Shown here piece after piece: positions 17,475-26,197 of a DNA stretch of 64,000 bases (within the stretch, counting starts at the first letter, position 1; every line of letters starts with the position of its first letter). Source of the DNA: Blautia sp. OF03-15BH (GTDB lineage: Bacteria; Bacillota; Clostridia; Lachnospirales; Lachnospiraceae); NCBI RefSeq assembly GCF_003463065.1, contig NZ_QSCM01000003.1, positions 1-64,000 of the forward strand. The letters are read 5' to 3'. The translations under genes were made by a program, and so were the position numbers. The notes beneath the pieces were generated by a model. It did not search any database and had not been told where the DNA came from. It was given only the letters and a program-made list of their open reading frames with translations.

Positions 17475-19397
17475 TTAGATATCCAGTTCCGCATCCTGCG
17501 CATGCTCATAAATAAATGCCTTACGAGGCGGCACTTCTGTTCCCATCAGCATTTCCGTTACATCAGAAGCCATTCTTCCATCCTCGATCTCCACCCGTTT
17601 CAGAATACGGGTAGCAGGATCCAGTGTGGTTTCCCAGAGCTGCTCCGGATCCATTTCTCCCAGACCTTTATATCGCTGGAGGATAAAAGAACCCTTATGC
17701 GTCTTCCGGTAACGTTCCAGTGCTTTGTCATCGTAAAGATACTCTTCTTCCCCTTTACTGGGGATTGCCTTGTAAAGAGGCGGCATGGCAAGATACACGT
17801 GACCTTCATAGATCAGATCCGGCATAAAGCGGTAAAACAGAGTCAGCAGCAACGTGCTGATATGGGCTCCGTCCACATCGGCATCTGCCATAATGATGAT
17901 CTTATCATAACGGAGCTTTGTGATATCAAAGTCATTTCCATACCCTTCAGAAAAGCCACAGCCAAACGCATTGATCATCGTTTTGATCTCCGCATTGGCC
18001 AGCACCTTGTCAATGCTGGCTTTTTCCACATTCAGGATCTTTCCGCGGATCGGAAGGATCGCCTGGAAATTCCGGTTCCGGGCAGTTTTTGCAGAGCCGC
18101 CGGCAGAATCTCCCTCTACGATAAAGATCTCGCAGATCGAAGGATCACGGCTCTCACAGTTTGCCAGTTTTCCGTTGGAATCAAAGGAATATTTCTGCTT
18201 TGTCAGCATATTGGTCTTTGCTTTTTCCTCGGTCTTACGGATCTTGGCTGCTTTTTCCGCACAGGCAAGGACACTCTTTAACGTTTCCAGGTTCCGGTCA
18301 AAATAAAGAACCAGTTCCTCACCGGTCACCTTTCCGGCAGCCTTGGCAGCATCCTGGTTATCCAGCTTGGTCTTGGTCTGACCTTCGAAACGGGGATCCG
18401 GATGCTTGATGGAAACCACCGCCGTCATGCCGTTGCGGATATCCGTACCGGTGAAGTTATCATCTTTTTCTTTCAGGATTCCCAGTTCTCTGGCATACGT
18501 ATTCATCAGAGTGGTAAACGTGGTCTTAAAACCGGTAAGATGCGTTCCGCCTTCTGCATTGTAGATGTTATTACAGAAGCCTAAGACCGTCTCATGGAAC
18601 TCATTGACATACTGCAGCGCACATTCCACGGTGATACCGTCAGCCTCACCTGTAAAATGGATGATCTCCGTCACGGTCTCTTTGTTTTTATTCATATCAC
18701 GGACAAAGCCGGAAAGTCCTTCCGGTTCGTGAAATTCTTCCGTCTCGTTTTTCCCGTCTCTTTTATCAGTAAATGCAATGGTAAGGTTCGGATTCAGGTA
18801 AGCAGTCTCATGGAGCCGGCTTTTTACCTCCGTGGCAGAAAAACGGGTTTTCTCGAAAATTTCCGGATCCGGCAGAAAATGGACCCAGGTACCGGTCTTC
18901 CGTGTCTTTCCGATCACCGGAAGCAGACCGTCTTCCAGTTCCACCACCGGAATTCCTCTCTCGTACTTATCATAACTGATCTGCCCGTCCCGGCTGACCT
19001 TGATCTCCAGATAGGTAGACAGCGCATTGACAACAGAGGAGCCTACGCCATGCAGGCCTCCGCTGGTCTTATATGCCGCATTGTCAAATTTTCCTCCGGC
19101 ATGGAGTGTCGTAAATACCAGCCGGGCTGCCGACATTCCCTTTTCATGCATTCCCACCGGGATACCACGGCCGTTATCATTCACTGTGGCAGAGCCGTCC
19201 GCCTCCAGCGTTACCTCGATCCGGTCACAGAAACCGGCCAGATGTTCATCCACCGCGTTATCCACGATCTCATAGATCAGATGATTCAGTCCCTTGGTGG
19301 ACACGCTGCCTATATACATACCCGGACGCTTCCGCACTGCCTCCAGGCCTTCCAGGACCGAGATACTGCTGGCGTCATAAGTGGTCGTCTTTGCCAT
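17475..19397 (-). CDS. parE: Topoisomerase IV-like subunit B (GyrB/ParE family)
   Basis: The 640-residue ATPase subunit has the GHKL motifs EIVDNAVDEHLAG and NDNGRGIPVG, the GGLHGVGSSVVNAL lid and the Toprim residues in EGDSAGGSAKTARNR and ADADVDGAHI. I start at MAKTTTYDASS (19395-19397) because AAAGGA lies seven bases upstream; two earlier in-frame ATGs lack a site. It heads the parE-parC pair. The assignment to ParE rather than GyrB rests on its partner. Confidence 0.87.
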   Translation of the reverse strand: MAKTTTYDASSISVLEGLEAVRKRPGMYIGSVSTKGLNHLIYEIVDNAVDEHLAGFCDRIEVTLEADGSATVNDNGRGIPVGMHEKGMSAARLVFTTLHAGGKFDNAAYKTSGGLHGVGSSVVNALSTYLEIKVSRDGQISYDKYERGIPVVELEDGLLPVIGKTRKTGTWVHFLPDPEIFEKTRFSATEVKSRLHETAYLNPNLTIAFTDKRDGKNETEEFHEPEGLSGFVRDMNKNKETVTEIIHFTGEADGITVECALQYVNEFHETVLGFCNNIYNAEGGTHLTGFKTTFTTLMNTYARELGILKEKDDNFTGTDIRNGMTAVVSIKHPDPRFEGQTKTKLDNQDAAKAAGKVTGEELVLYFDRNLETLKSVLACAEKAAKIRKTEEKAKTNMLTKQKYSFDSNGKLANCESRDPSICEIFIVEGDSAGGSAKTARNRNFQAILPIRGKILNVEKASIDKVLANAEIKTMINAFGCGFSEGYGNDFDITKLRYDKIIIMADADVDGAHISTLLLTLFYRFMPDLIYEGHVYLAMPPLYKAIPSKGEEEYLYDDKALERYRKTHKGSFILQRYKGLGEMDPEQLWETTLDPATRILKRVEIEDGRMASDVTEMLMGTEVPPRKAFIYEHAQDAELDI

Positions 19398-19487
19398 AGT
19401 CATTTCCTTTCCAAACATACTTTCGTTTTTTCAAAAAGCGCACTTACTATCTAACTACATTTTCCCGAAAAAAGCAAGCGAAAATTC

Positions 19488-19513
19488 AGCCGGACCTCAA
19501 AAGAGATCCGGCT
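19488..19513 (-). terminator. Terminator after the Big2 protein gene
   Basis: An 11-bp stem, AGCCGGATCTC/GAGGTCCGGCT with one mismatch and a TTTT loop, is followed by GAATTTTCG leftward. It lies 65 bp past the stop of the secreted protein and before the parE promoter region. Confidence 0.7.
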
Positions 19514-19578
19514 GTTCGCCTTCTGATTTCTGCGGACATTCACGTTCCGCTTTCATGATCTGCTGTGAAAACACTTCC

Positions 19579-20343
19579 TTATGCCGGACTCAGCGGAGTC
19601 AGGCGGATAAGCTTACAGGGCCGGGGATCCACTGCACTGTCCAGATCCTTTGCTGAAGCTTTATACCGGATACCGTCATAATAGAAATAAAAGACCGCTT
19701 TCGAAGAAGAGGTCACCCGGAAAGGACGGTAATCCTTTCTCGCATAATAGGCAACTACAATATTCCGGTCATTGTTGTTATACGGAGGTATGGTTTTGCC
19801 CTTCAGCCAGCCAAGCTGATTTCCATTGCTGCTGTTGATCTTATCCACATCAAGAAGATAGAGGTTCTGCCAGCTCTGCCCCGGCGTCTGCAGAACGATC
19901 TTGTTGGTCAGAAGTGCGCTTCTCTTTCCAATAACCGTAAATCCAACCTCCGCAATGTGCTCGGATTCCTCTCCACTCACGCCAAGTGAAGCGACTACCA
20001 CCGGAGCCTCTGCCACCCGGAGCTTGCACACCCGTCTTGCCAGACGTTTTCCGTTTTTCAATACATTGACACTGATGACGGCATTTCCGCGTCTTCTCGC
20101 GGTAACCGTTCCCCTTGATACGGTCGCTACGGAAGGTCTGCTGGATTTCCAGACAAGGGAGACTCCCTTCGGCAGACCATATACACGAAGCCGCAGCTTC
20201 TGTTTCTCTGTCAGGACCAGTTTGGTCCGGCTTAATTTTACCGCTGCTTTCGTATGTAAGGCGTTCTGCGGCAGACAGGCCAGCAGAAACAGCAGACTCA
20301 CAAAGATCAGCAGACGGCTGCAGCATTTCTTTTTTTCACTCAT
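19579..20343 (-). CDS. Secreted protein with bacterial Ig-like (Big2-type) domain
   Basis: The 254-residue protein begins MSEKKKCCSRLL, then a hydrophobic signal segment (about 9-27) ending near HTKAA. Residues ~34-110 resemble a Big2 domain: KLVLTEKQKLRLRVYGLPKG, WKSSRPSVATVSRG and VTARRRGNAVISV. The remaining ~140 residues are beta-rich and unfamiliar. The start at 20341-20343 fits the signal peptide and a GGGAGAG site; an upstream 39-residue extension runs through a leader hairpin. It is a lone gene with its own promoter and terminator, probably acting at the cell surface. Confidence 0.75.
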   Translation of the reverse strand: MSEKKKCCSRLLIFVSLLFLLACLPQNALHTKAAVKLSRTKLVLTEKQKLRLRVYGLPKGVSLVWKSSRPSVATVSRGTVTARRRGNAVISVNVLKNGKRLARRVCKLRVAEAPVVVASLGVSGEESEHIAEVGFTVIGKRSALLTNKIVLQTPGQSWQNLYLLDVDKINSSNGNQLGWLKGKTIPPYNNNDRNIVVAYYARKDYRPFRVTSSSKAVFYFYYDGIRYKASAKDLDSAVDPRPCKLIRLTPLSPA

Positions 20344-20384
20344 AAAAACTCTCCCTTCCATTATAGAAATCATGCGGGCTTCCA

Positions 20385-20450
20385 GCAGAAAACCTTGGTT
20401 CCTGCAGGGTTCCGGCCCCTGTTCCAAGCCGGAAATCTGCAAGGTTCTGC
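20385..20450 (-). promoter_or_regulatory. Long structured leader of the Big2 protein gene
   Basis: GCAGAA-CCTTG at one end pairs with CAAGG-TTTTCTGC at the other, and an inner CCGGC/GCCGG arm closes the middle, giving a ~66-nt extended hairpin in the 5' leader. No U-run follows, so it is not a plain terminator. It may control stability or translation. Confidence 0.5.
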
Positions 20451-20458
20451 ATAATTTC

Positions 20459-20488
20459 ATTATACACGAAAGGGAGAGTATTTTTCAA
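20459..20488 (-). promoter_or_regulatory. Sigma-A promoter of the Big2 protein gene
   Basis: Leftward TTGAAA (20483-20488), 18 bp, TATAAT (20459-20464). It lies just past the kbl stop and makes the Big2 gene an independent unit with a leader of about 110 nt. Confidence 0.65.
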
Positions 20489-20500
20489 TGCTTATTGCTA

Positions 20501-21697
20501 TTATTTTGACAGTTCGTCACGAACTTCTTTGAAGCATTTTACGATGTAATCGATATCTTCTTTGGTGTGGGTCGCACAAACCTGGGTACGGATCCTTGCT
20601 TTTCCCTTGGGAACTACCGGATAGGAGAAAGCTACCACATAAACGCCTTTTTCCATCATGCGTTTTGCGTATTCGCCGGCCAGACGCTCTTCATAAAGCA
20701 TGACCGGAACGATGGGATGTACACCCGGGATGATATCAAAGCCGGCTTCTGTCAGCTGATTTCTGTAGTAAGCTGTGGTCTCTTCCAGATGGTCACGAAG
20801 GCTGGTATCCTTCTCAAGGATATTGAACACTTCCATGCTGGCGCCTGCAATAGCCGGAGCCAGAGTGTTGGAGAAAAGATAAGGACGGCTTCTCTGACGA
20901 AGAAGGTCTACGATCTCTTTCCGTGCGCTGGTGAATCCGCCGCTGGCTCCGCCAAGAGCTTTTCCGAGTGTACCGGTGATGATATCCACTCTGCCCTGTA
21001 CGCCACAGTATTCCGCAGTTCCACGACCGGTTTTTCCTACAAAGCCGGCTGCATGGCTATCGTCCACCATTACCAGTGCATGGAACTCATCTGCCAGATC
21101 ACAGATACCCTTCAGATCTGCAATGATACCATCCATGGAGAAGACACCGTCTGTAGCGATGAGTTTGATTCTTGCTCCTGCTGCATCTGCCTCTTCCAGT
21201 TTTGCTCTTAAATCAGCCATATCGTTGTTGTGGTAACGATAACGTTTTGCTTTACACAGACGAACACCGTCGATGATGCTGGCATGGTTCAGCTCGTCAC
21301 TGATCACCGCATCCTCTGCAGTAAGGATGGTCTCGAAAAGACCGCCGTTGGCATCAAAACAGGAAGAGTAAAGGATGGTGTCATCCATTCCAAGGAAGGA
21401 TGAGATCCGTTTCTCCAGCTGTTTGTGAATGTCCTGGGTTCCGCAGATGAAACGAACAGATGCCAGTCCGTAGCCCTTCTCATCATAAGTCTTTTTGGCT
21501 GCCTCGATCAGGCGTTTGTCATCTCCAAGACCCAGATAGTTGTTGGCACACATATTGATCACTTCTCTTCCGTCCTCCAGTTTTACCTTTGCTCCCTGGG
21601 GAGAAGCGATGGGGGCCTCACCTTTGAAAAGACCTGCCTCTTTGATACCTTCTACTTCTTTTGCGTAAATATCCAAAATATCCTGTTTTACTGCCAT
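20501..21697 (-). CDS. kbl: Glycine C-acetyltransferase (2-amino-3-ketobutyrate CoA ligase)
   Basis: The 398-residue PLP enzyme cleaves 2-amino-3-ketobutyrate with CoA to glycine and acetyl-CoA. Family marks are NNYLGLGDDKRL, the DDSHAAGF cofactor-binding aspartate, and the Schiff-base lysine region GTLGKALGGASGGF. I start at MAVKQDILD (21695-21697) behind AGGAGG; a 17-residue extension lacks a site. It follows tdh by 19 bp, so the two complete threonine breakdown to glycine. Confidence 0.96.
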   Translation of the reverse strand: MAVKQDILDIYAKEVEGIKEAGLFKGEAPIASPQGAKVKLEDGREVINMCANNYLGLGDDKRLIEAAKKTYDEKGYGLASVRFICGTQDIHKQLEKRISSFLGMDDTILYSSCFDANGGLFETILTAEDAVISDELNHASIIDGVRLCKAKRYRYHNNDMADLRAKLEEADAAGARIKLIATDGVFSMDGIIADLKGICDLADEFHALVMVDDSHAAGFVGKTGRGTAEYCGVQGRVDIITGTLGKALGGASGGFTSARKEIVDLLRQRSRPYLFSNTLAPAIAGASMEVFNILEKDTSLRDHLEETTAYYRNQLTEAGFDIIPGVHPIVPVMLYEERLAGEYAKRMMEKGVYVVAFSYPVVPKGKARIRTQVCATHTKEDIDYIVKCFKEVRDELSK

Positions 21698-21716
21698 TTT
21701 CCTTTGCCTCCTAACC

Positions 21717-22772
21717 TTAAGCTTCCTCTTCCAGTTTCGTCCAGTCAAGGATCACTTTTCCGGACATACCGCTGTTCATAGCTTCAAAGCCTTTTTCAAA
21801 GTCACGTACATCAAAACGGTGTGTGATGATATCATCCACATTCAGTCCGCTCTGAAGCATGGTAGACATCTTGTACCAAGTCTCCCATACCTTACGTCCG
21901 TAGATACCACGGATCGTCAGGCCATTAAAGATTACTTTCTCCCAGTTGATACGGGCATCTGCTCTCTGCAGTCCCAGAAGAGCGATCTTTCCACCATTCT
22001 TCATGTTATCGATCATGTTGTTGAAACCAGGCTGGCTTCCGGACATCTCCAGTCCTACGTCAAAGCCTTCCTTCATGCCGATCTCTTTCATCACATCGGT
22101 CAGATTCTCTTTTGCCACGTTGACTGTTCTGGTCGCACCCATTTTCTTTGCCAGATCCAGACGATAATCGTTCATGTCTGTGATCACAACATGACGGGCT
22201 CCCACATGACGGGAGATCGCTGCTGCCATGATACCGATCGGGCCGGCTCCTGTGATCAGGACATCCTCACCTGTCATATCGAAAGAAAGTGCTGTATGAA
22301 CCGCATTTCCCAGCGGATCGAAAATGGAATAGAGCTCCTCACGGATAGAGGGGTCGCAGTGCCATGCGTTTGCTGCCGGAATCACCAGATACTCAGCAAA
22401 AGCACCGTTTCTGTTCACGCCTACACCCTGAGTGTTTTTGCAGAGGTGCTTCATACCTGCCAGACAGTTCCGGCATTTTCCGCAGACGATATGACCCTCG
22501 CCGGATACCAGATCGCCTACTTTGAAGCCTTCCACGTTCTCTCCAACCTCTACAATCTCTCCCACATACTCATGACCTGCAGTCAGACCAACCGGAATCG
22601 TGTGCTGTGCCCAGTCATTCCAGTTATAAATATGTACGTCTGTTCCACAGATCGCCGTTTTGTGAATTTTAATCTTCACATCATTTTTCCCCACCATCGG
22701 TACCGGTACTTTTTTCATCCAGAGACCTACGTCTGCTTTTTCTTTTACCAGTGCCCACATCATTTCACCCAT
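21717..22772 (-). CDS. tdh: L-threonine 3-dehydrogenase
   Basis: The 351-residue zinc-dependent medium-chain dehydrogenase oxidises L-threonine to 2-amino-3-ketobutyrate with NAD+. It has the catalytic zinc motif AICGTDVHIYNWNDW and GHEYVGEIVEVG, a four-cysteine structural zinc lobe (CGKCRNCLAGMKHLC), and the NAD motif GAGPIGIMAAAISRH. AGGAGG lies eight bases before the ATG. It is the first gene of the tdh-kbl operon with a strong promoter at 22957-22985 and a ~178-nt leader. Confidence 0.96.
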   Translation of the reverse strand: MGEMMWALVKEKADVGLWMKKVPVPMVGKNDVKIKIHKTAICGTDVHIYNWNDWAQHTIPVGLTAGHEYVGEIVEVGENVEGFKVGDLVSGEGHIVCGKCRNCLAGMKHLCKNTQGVGVNRNGAFAEYLVIPAANAWHCDPSIREELYSIFDPLGNAVHTALSFDMTGEDVLITGAGPIGIMAAAISRHVGARHVVITDMNDYRLDLAKKMGATRTVNVAKENLTDVMKEIGMKEGFDVGLEMSGSQPGFNNMIDNMKNGGKIALLGLQRADARINWEKVIFNGLTIRGIYGRKVWETWYKMSTMLQSGLNVDDIITHRFDVRDFEKGFEAMNSGMSGKVILDWTKLEEEA

Positions 22773-22956
22773 TACCTTTTCCTCCTTAGCTTCCGGAAGG
22801 GGTGCTTATCGTACGCGCAGGAAAGGTTTCCGTTTCTTCTTTTTTCTCCTGCAGTACTTCGTTTTCCACCGTTCTGAAAATCCCCCGAAATTCCCGGTGT
22901 ACCTATAACGAAGTCCCCTTACACGTCTTCTTTTCCTTACTGTTTAAGGTAATTTC

Positions 22957-22985
22957 ATCATAACAGATAGAAGAAAAAAAAGCAA
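22957..22985 (-). promoter_or_regulatory. Sigma-A promoter of tdh-kbl
   Basis: Leftward TTGCTT (22980-22985), 17 bp, TATGAT (22957-22962). The unusually long leader (22773-22950) shows no T-box or other riboswitch signature that I could recognise. Confidence 0.7.
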
Positions 22986-23192
22986 GCATTTTTCCGTGTC
23001 TTGCGTACATTTTTTCTTGTTTTGTTTTTCTCTCAGATACACGCACAAGTGTCGTTGATTTAAAGACAACGCTGTTTTTGCCATTTCTTTTGAAGGTCTG
23101 CGTGCTGCGTTTACGAAGCTTCCAGCGTATCAGATCCTGTCTTCGCTGACTGAGAACAACAGGCCTCAGGTCTACGCACTGCTTCGGTCGGT

Positions 23193-23222
23193 GCTCACCG
23201 AGTCCCACTGGAACTCAGCACC
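23193..23222. repeat. 30-bp direct repeat, copy 1
   Basis: Begins GCTCACCGAGTCCCACTGGA and is identical to 23300-23329, 107 bp away. Each copy can fold: GAGTCC-CACT-GGA-ACTC, and copy 1 also has flanking GGTGCT/AGCACC arms. Function unknown; an interspersed structured repeat is likely. Confidence 0.85.
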
Positions 23223-23299
23223 CCGTGCATTGCATGCGCTCTCGCTGCATTCGCAGCTTTTGTCTGAGGCCAATGGATCTACATTCCATTTCGGTCCGC

Positions 23300-23329
23300 G
23301 CTCACCGAGTCCCACTGGAACTCAGCACC
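23300..23329. repeat. 30-bp direct repeat, copy 2
   Basis: Identical to copy 1 over 30 bp. Both copies are preceded by a TTCGGTC sequence, so the wider repeated unit is partly diverged. Confidence 0.85.
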
Positions 23330-23342
23330 GTTCCGCCCATTC

Positions 23343-23401
23343 CGAAACAAAAAATTCATCCTATTGCAAACAAGTTTGCATAGTCTGATTTTTTTGTTTC
23401 G
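23343..23401. repeat. 59-bp nested inverted repeat next to the insertion site
   Basis: Outer arms CGAAACAAAAAA and TTTTTTGTTTCG (12 bp, perfect) enclose an inner TGCAAAC/GTTTGCA hairpin at 23365-23380. With its A- and T-runs it can act as a terminator in either direction. It ends six bases before the 9-bp target duplication. Confidence 0.8.
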
Positions 23402-23406
23402 CTGAT

Positions 23407-23415
23407 GTTCTGAAC
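23407..23415. repeat. 9-bp target-site duplication, left copy
   Basis: GTTCTGAAC immediately outside the left inverted end; the identical 9 bases in the same orientation lie immediately outside the right end at 29169-29177. This is the expected footprint of a cut-and-paste insertion. Confidence 0.8.
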
Positions 23416-23439
23416 CAATGTCACTTAGTTAGGCTTATC
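23416..23439 (+). repeat. Left terminal inverted repeat
   Basis: 24 bp beginning CAATGTCACTTAGTTA; pairs with 29145-29168 with a single G/A difference. A subterminal GGTTCAA/TTGAACC hairpin (23440-23459) follows inward on this side only, as expected for unlike left and right ends of one insertion sequence. Confidence 0.82.
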
Positions 23440-23510
23440 GGTTCAAGTCAATTTGAACCTCTAACAAAAATATTTTAATATGTAGTTGACAAAGCAGCTA
23501 AAATGTGTGG

Positions 23511-23551
23511 CCGCTCTCGTTGCTGATAAATTCATGAGGTAACGAGAGCGG
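23511..23551 (+). promoter_or_regulatory. First protective hairpin upstream of the transposase gene
   Basis: An 11-bp perfect stem, CCGCTCTCGTT (23511-23521) with AACGAGAGCGG (23541-23551). It lies in the untranslated region of the truncated transposase gene. Confidence 0.75.
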
Positions 23552-23552
23552 T

Positions 23553-23588
23553 CCTTGAATTAGAACTATGTTTCATTCTAATTCAAGG
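23553..23588 (+). promoter_or_regulatory. Second hairpin, masks the transposase ribosome site
   Basis: A 13-bp perfect stem, CCTTGAATTAGAA (23553-23565) with TTCTAATTCAAGG (23576-23588). The AAGGAGG ribosome site (23585-23591) is half buried in the stem. IS10 and IS50 use similar structures to block transposase translation from transcripts that enter from outside. Confidence 0.7.
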
Positions 23589-23598
23589 AGGTTTAACT

Positions 23599-23922
23599 AT
23601 GACTTTTCCTGAAACAGTCAAAACTACACTTTGGGACATTATTGATGAGATGTCCCTCTCAATTTCTTCTTTTGTAAATAATCCTGACAAGGATTTTTTA
23701 CGCAGACGCAAGCTTGATTTCAAAAAAATGATGCGTTTAATCATTTCTATGGAAAGCGGCAGTATGAATCATGAACTTCTTAAATTTTTTAACTATGATT
23801 TTTCTGCCCCTACAAGTTCTGCATTTTATCAGCAACGTTCGAAACTGTCAGTTTCTGCTTTCCGTCATCTTTTAAGAGAATTTAACCTGAATTATTCACG
23901 GCTTTACCGTGAAAGTGGCTGA
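23599..23922 (+). pseudogene. Truncated transposase, N-terminal part (IS4-like)
   Basis: A 107-residue frame starting MTFPETVKTTLWDIIDEM, with FLRRRKLDFKKMMRLIISME and SAPTSSAFYQQRSKLS, resembles the N-terminal third of IS4-family DDE transposases from gut Clostridia. The catalytic part is missing: the frame stops at 23920-23922 and unrelated sequence follows. It starts 183 bp inside the left inverted end behind a good AAGGAGG, as in an intact insertion sequence, so these ends probably belonged to it. Family assignment is by recognition only. Confidence 0.75.
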
Positions 23923-24049
23923 AAGCCACATAGTTACTGTATTTTAACTGCATTTTGCTTTTCACCTATTAAGTGAATAAAAAAAGAGCATCCATTTGTG
24001 GTAAAATTAAGGTGTCGAATCTCAAATAATACCAACAAAGGAGCCCTTT

Positions 24050-24934
24050 ATGAGTATTGTAAACACCTTTTCACTTCAAAGCAATAGGCAAATTAAAATA
24101 AATTTTGATGGAGGCGATCTTTCCTCCGATGCAGGACTCCTTTTGATAAAAGAATTCGCCGCAAAGATCGGCTTTACAAAGCTGATCGAAAAAAAGTTTA
24201 AAACCAACGATAAGTCTATCCGGTTCCACAAGGACTATGAAAATCTATTACAGATGATCTATCAGGTCATCTCTGCATATTTTCATGATGACTGTGCGGA
24301 TGAACTGACTCTGGATCCTGTTTTCAATATCATTCTTGATAAAGAAAGTCTAGCATCGCAGCCAACATTATCAAGATTTTTCAACCGTATGGATGAAGAT
24401 ACACTGATACAGTTTGATGACATTGATAAAAATCTCAGGGATACCATCTATTCCATAAAACGTCCGGAGCATGTGCTTCTGGATTTGGACAGCACTCTGT
24501 TTGACACTTATGGCAGGCAGGAAGGCGAAGGATTCAACTTTCATTACCAGGCACATGGATATCATCCATTCCTATGCTATGACGGACTGACTGGAGATCT
24601 GATAAAAGCGAAACTCCGCGATGGAACGCTCCATTGTAGCAATGGGGCAGATAAATTTATGGAATCTATTTTTCAGGAATACCTGGAAAGGGGCATTAAA
24701 ACTTATCTTCGTGGGGACAACGGATTCTCTTCCCCAAAACTTTATGAAACCTGTGAGAGTAATGGCTGCTCCTATGCTATCCGTTTAAAACAGAATCCCG
24801 CACTCATTGCCCTGGCTTCAGATAAAGAGGAAGATTTGTACCAAGCCACTCAAAAGGATCAGGGGATGATTCGATTGAATTCAAGGAAACTGTTTCAAGG
24901 CTTTACAGTATTGAGCATTTTTATATGCTCATGA
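24050..24934 (+). pseudogene. Truncated IS1380-like transposase
   Basis: The 294-residue frame starts MSIVNTFSLQSNRQIKINFD and shows GGDLSSDAGLLLIKEF, the first catalytic aspartate region LLDLDSTLFDTYG and the second in LRGDNGFSSPKLYE, all typical of IS1380-family transposases (usually about 430-450 residues). The end, from about residue 280, is replaced by unrelated residues and the catalytic glutamate region is absent. It lies 38 bp from the cargo kinase gene. It may be the relic of the event that brought the cargo in. Confidence 0.8.
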
Positions 24935-24973
24935 ATAATTCAGGTTAAGTAATGATAAAGTATTTTTATTCTT

Positions 24974-26197
24974 CTATTCTATCCCCATTCTCACTTCAAA
25001 TGTTGTTCCGCCCTGCTCATTTCCGCGAACCTCAATCTTTCCGTCATGCACCCGCACGATTTCACGCACCATCGCAAGTCCAAGACCTACCCCTCCAAGC
25101 TCACGGCTTCTGGACTTATCTACCCGGAAAAACGGTTCAAAGATCTGTTCCCGGAATGACTCGTCAATTCCATTCCCTGTATCCGCAACTGTCAGGACAA
25201 CTTCATCCTTCTCTCTCTTTGCCGATACCGTAACCCTTCCATCTGTTCGATTATATTTAATCGCATTTTCAACGAGATTATAAATCATCCGATAGATCAG
25301 AATATCACTTCCTGTCAGAATCAGTTCATCCTCTGGCTTTTCGTTATTGTTCACACTACATGCGACCAGCAACGACTCTTCTGTTCCATCTGATCTTCCA
25401 TCCGACGAATTCTGTGCCTTCTGTAACAGTTCAATATTCTTTTCCTGTGCCAGTGGTTCCAGATCCGTCAGCACTTCCTCTATCAATCCCTGAATCTCGA
25501 TCTTTTCATTACGTGCCACCGTTTGTAATTCACTCATATCCAAGAGTGTTCTGACAAGCTTGCTAAGACGTTCATTCTGCTCCGTCACCATCTGGATGGT
25601 TTCTTCTGCCGCATCTCCACTCTCCGGATGTTCTGTTGTATGATAAAGATCTAGTTGTGCTTGGATTAATGCTAAAGGAGTTCGTAGCTCATGTGCTGCA
25701 TTTCCTGTAAACTGACGCTGTGTCTCAAATGATTCCGAAAGTCGCAAAAGCATCTTGTTATAAGAAGTACGAAGTCGGTCTAATTCTGCGATTCTATTCT
25801 CTTCAATCGTATAATCCGCCAGATTCTGTGCCTGAACCTTTTCTACTGTCTCTGAAAATTCTTTGAGTGGTTTTAATGCCCTGCCGCTGACAAAAAATGT
25901 AACTGCACCACCAATCAGTGCCACGACAGCAGTAATCAAAAGACTTCTGTTTCTATAATCTGATTTCGAATTATAAACCTTCGTAGCAAACTGCGCTGCA
26001 AAGTCATCCCACTCATTATCCGGAATATCAATATACATTGCCTCCGGTACGGCGCTTTGATCCGTAACAGTCTCCTGAAGCGTATCGAAATAATAAATTC
26101 CGTTTTTATATAAGAAGAATGTAAGACATCCACACAATACGGTAATCAACACCGTCGTAAGAATCGTCAGTCTCCACTGGAGTGATATTTTTTTCAT
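24974..26197 (-). CDS. Cargo sensor histidine kinase
   Basis: The 407-residue kinase has a membrane segment at about 8-30, a short extracytoplasmic sensor of only ~55 residues (about 31-84), a second membrane segment near 85-104, a HAMP linker, His169 in GNAAHELRTPLALI, and an ATPase domain with NLVENAIKYN and GGVGLGLAMV. The sensor region has no cysteine; one pair (Cys22, Cys24) lies in the first membrane segment. Its ATG overlaps the regulator's stop by four bases. It probably monitors envelope redox or stress state, inferred from its neighbours. Confidence 0.9.
   Translation of the reverse strand: MKKISLQWRLTILTTVLITVLCGCLTFFLYKNGIYYFDTLQETVTDQSAVPEAMYIDIPDNEWDDFAAQFATKVYNSKSDYRNRSLLITAVVALIGGAVTFFVSGRALKPLKEFSETVEKVQAQNLADYTIEENRIAELDRLRTSYNKMLLRLSESFETQRQFTGNAAHELRTPLALIQAQLDLYHTTEHPESGDAAEETIQMVTEQNERLSKLVRTLLDMSELQTVARNEKIEIQGLIEEVLTDLEPLAQEKNIELLQKAQNSSDGRSDGTEESLLVACSVNNNEKPEDELILTGSDILIYRMIYNLVENAIKYNRTDGRVTVSAKREKDEVVLTVADTGNGIDESFREQIFEPFFRVDKSRSRELGGVGLGLAMVREIVRVHDGKIEVRGNEQGGTTFEVRMGIE

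Larger units (their letters stand above)
22986..23406. other. Gene-free spacer between tdh promoter and the mobile island
   Basis: About 420 bp with no convincing gene. It contains two copies of a 30-bp direct repeat (23193-23222 and 23300-23329) and a 59-bp inverted repeat (23343-23401) right next to the transposon insertion point. The one reading frame through it (22903-23208, - strand) has no ribosome site and no recognisable domain. Confidence 0.7.

Noticed and set aside
22773..22950. T-box or glycine riboswitch in the tdh leader
   Set aside because: I looked for the T-box antiterminator core and glycine-aptamer motifs and saw neither, although the leader is long.
22903..23208. 101-codon - strand frame upstream of tdh
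   Set aside because: It overlaps the tdh promoter, lacks a ribosome site and shows no family resemblance.
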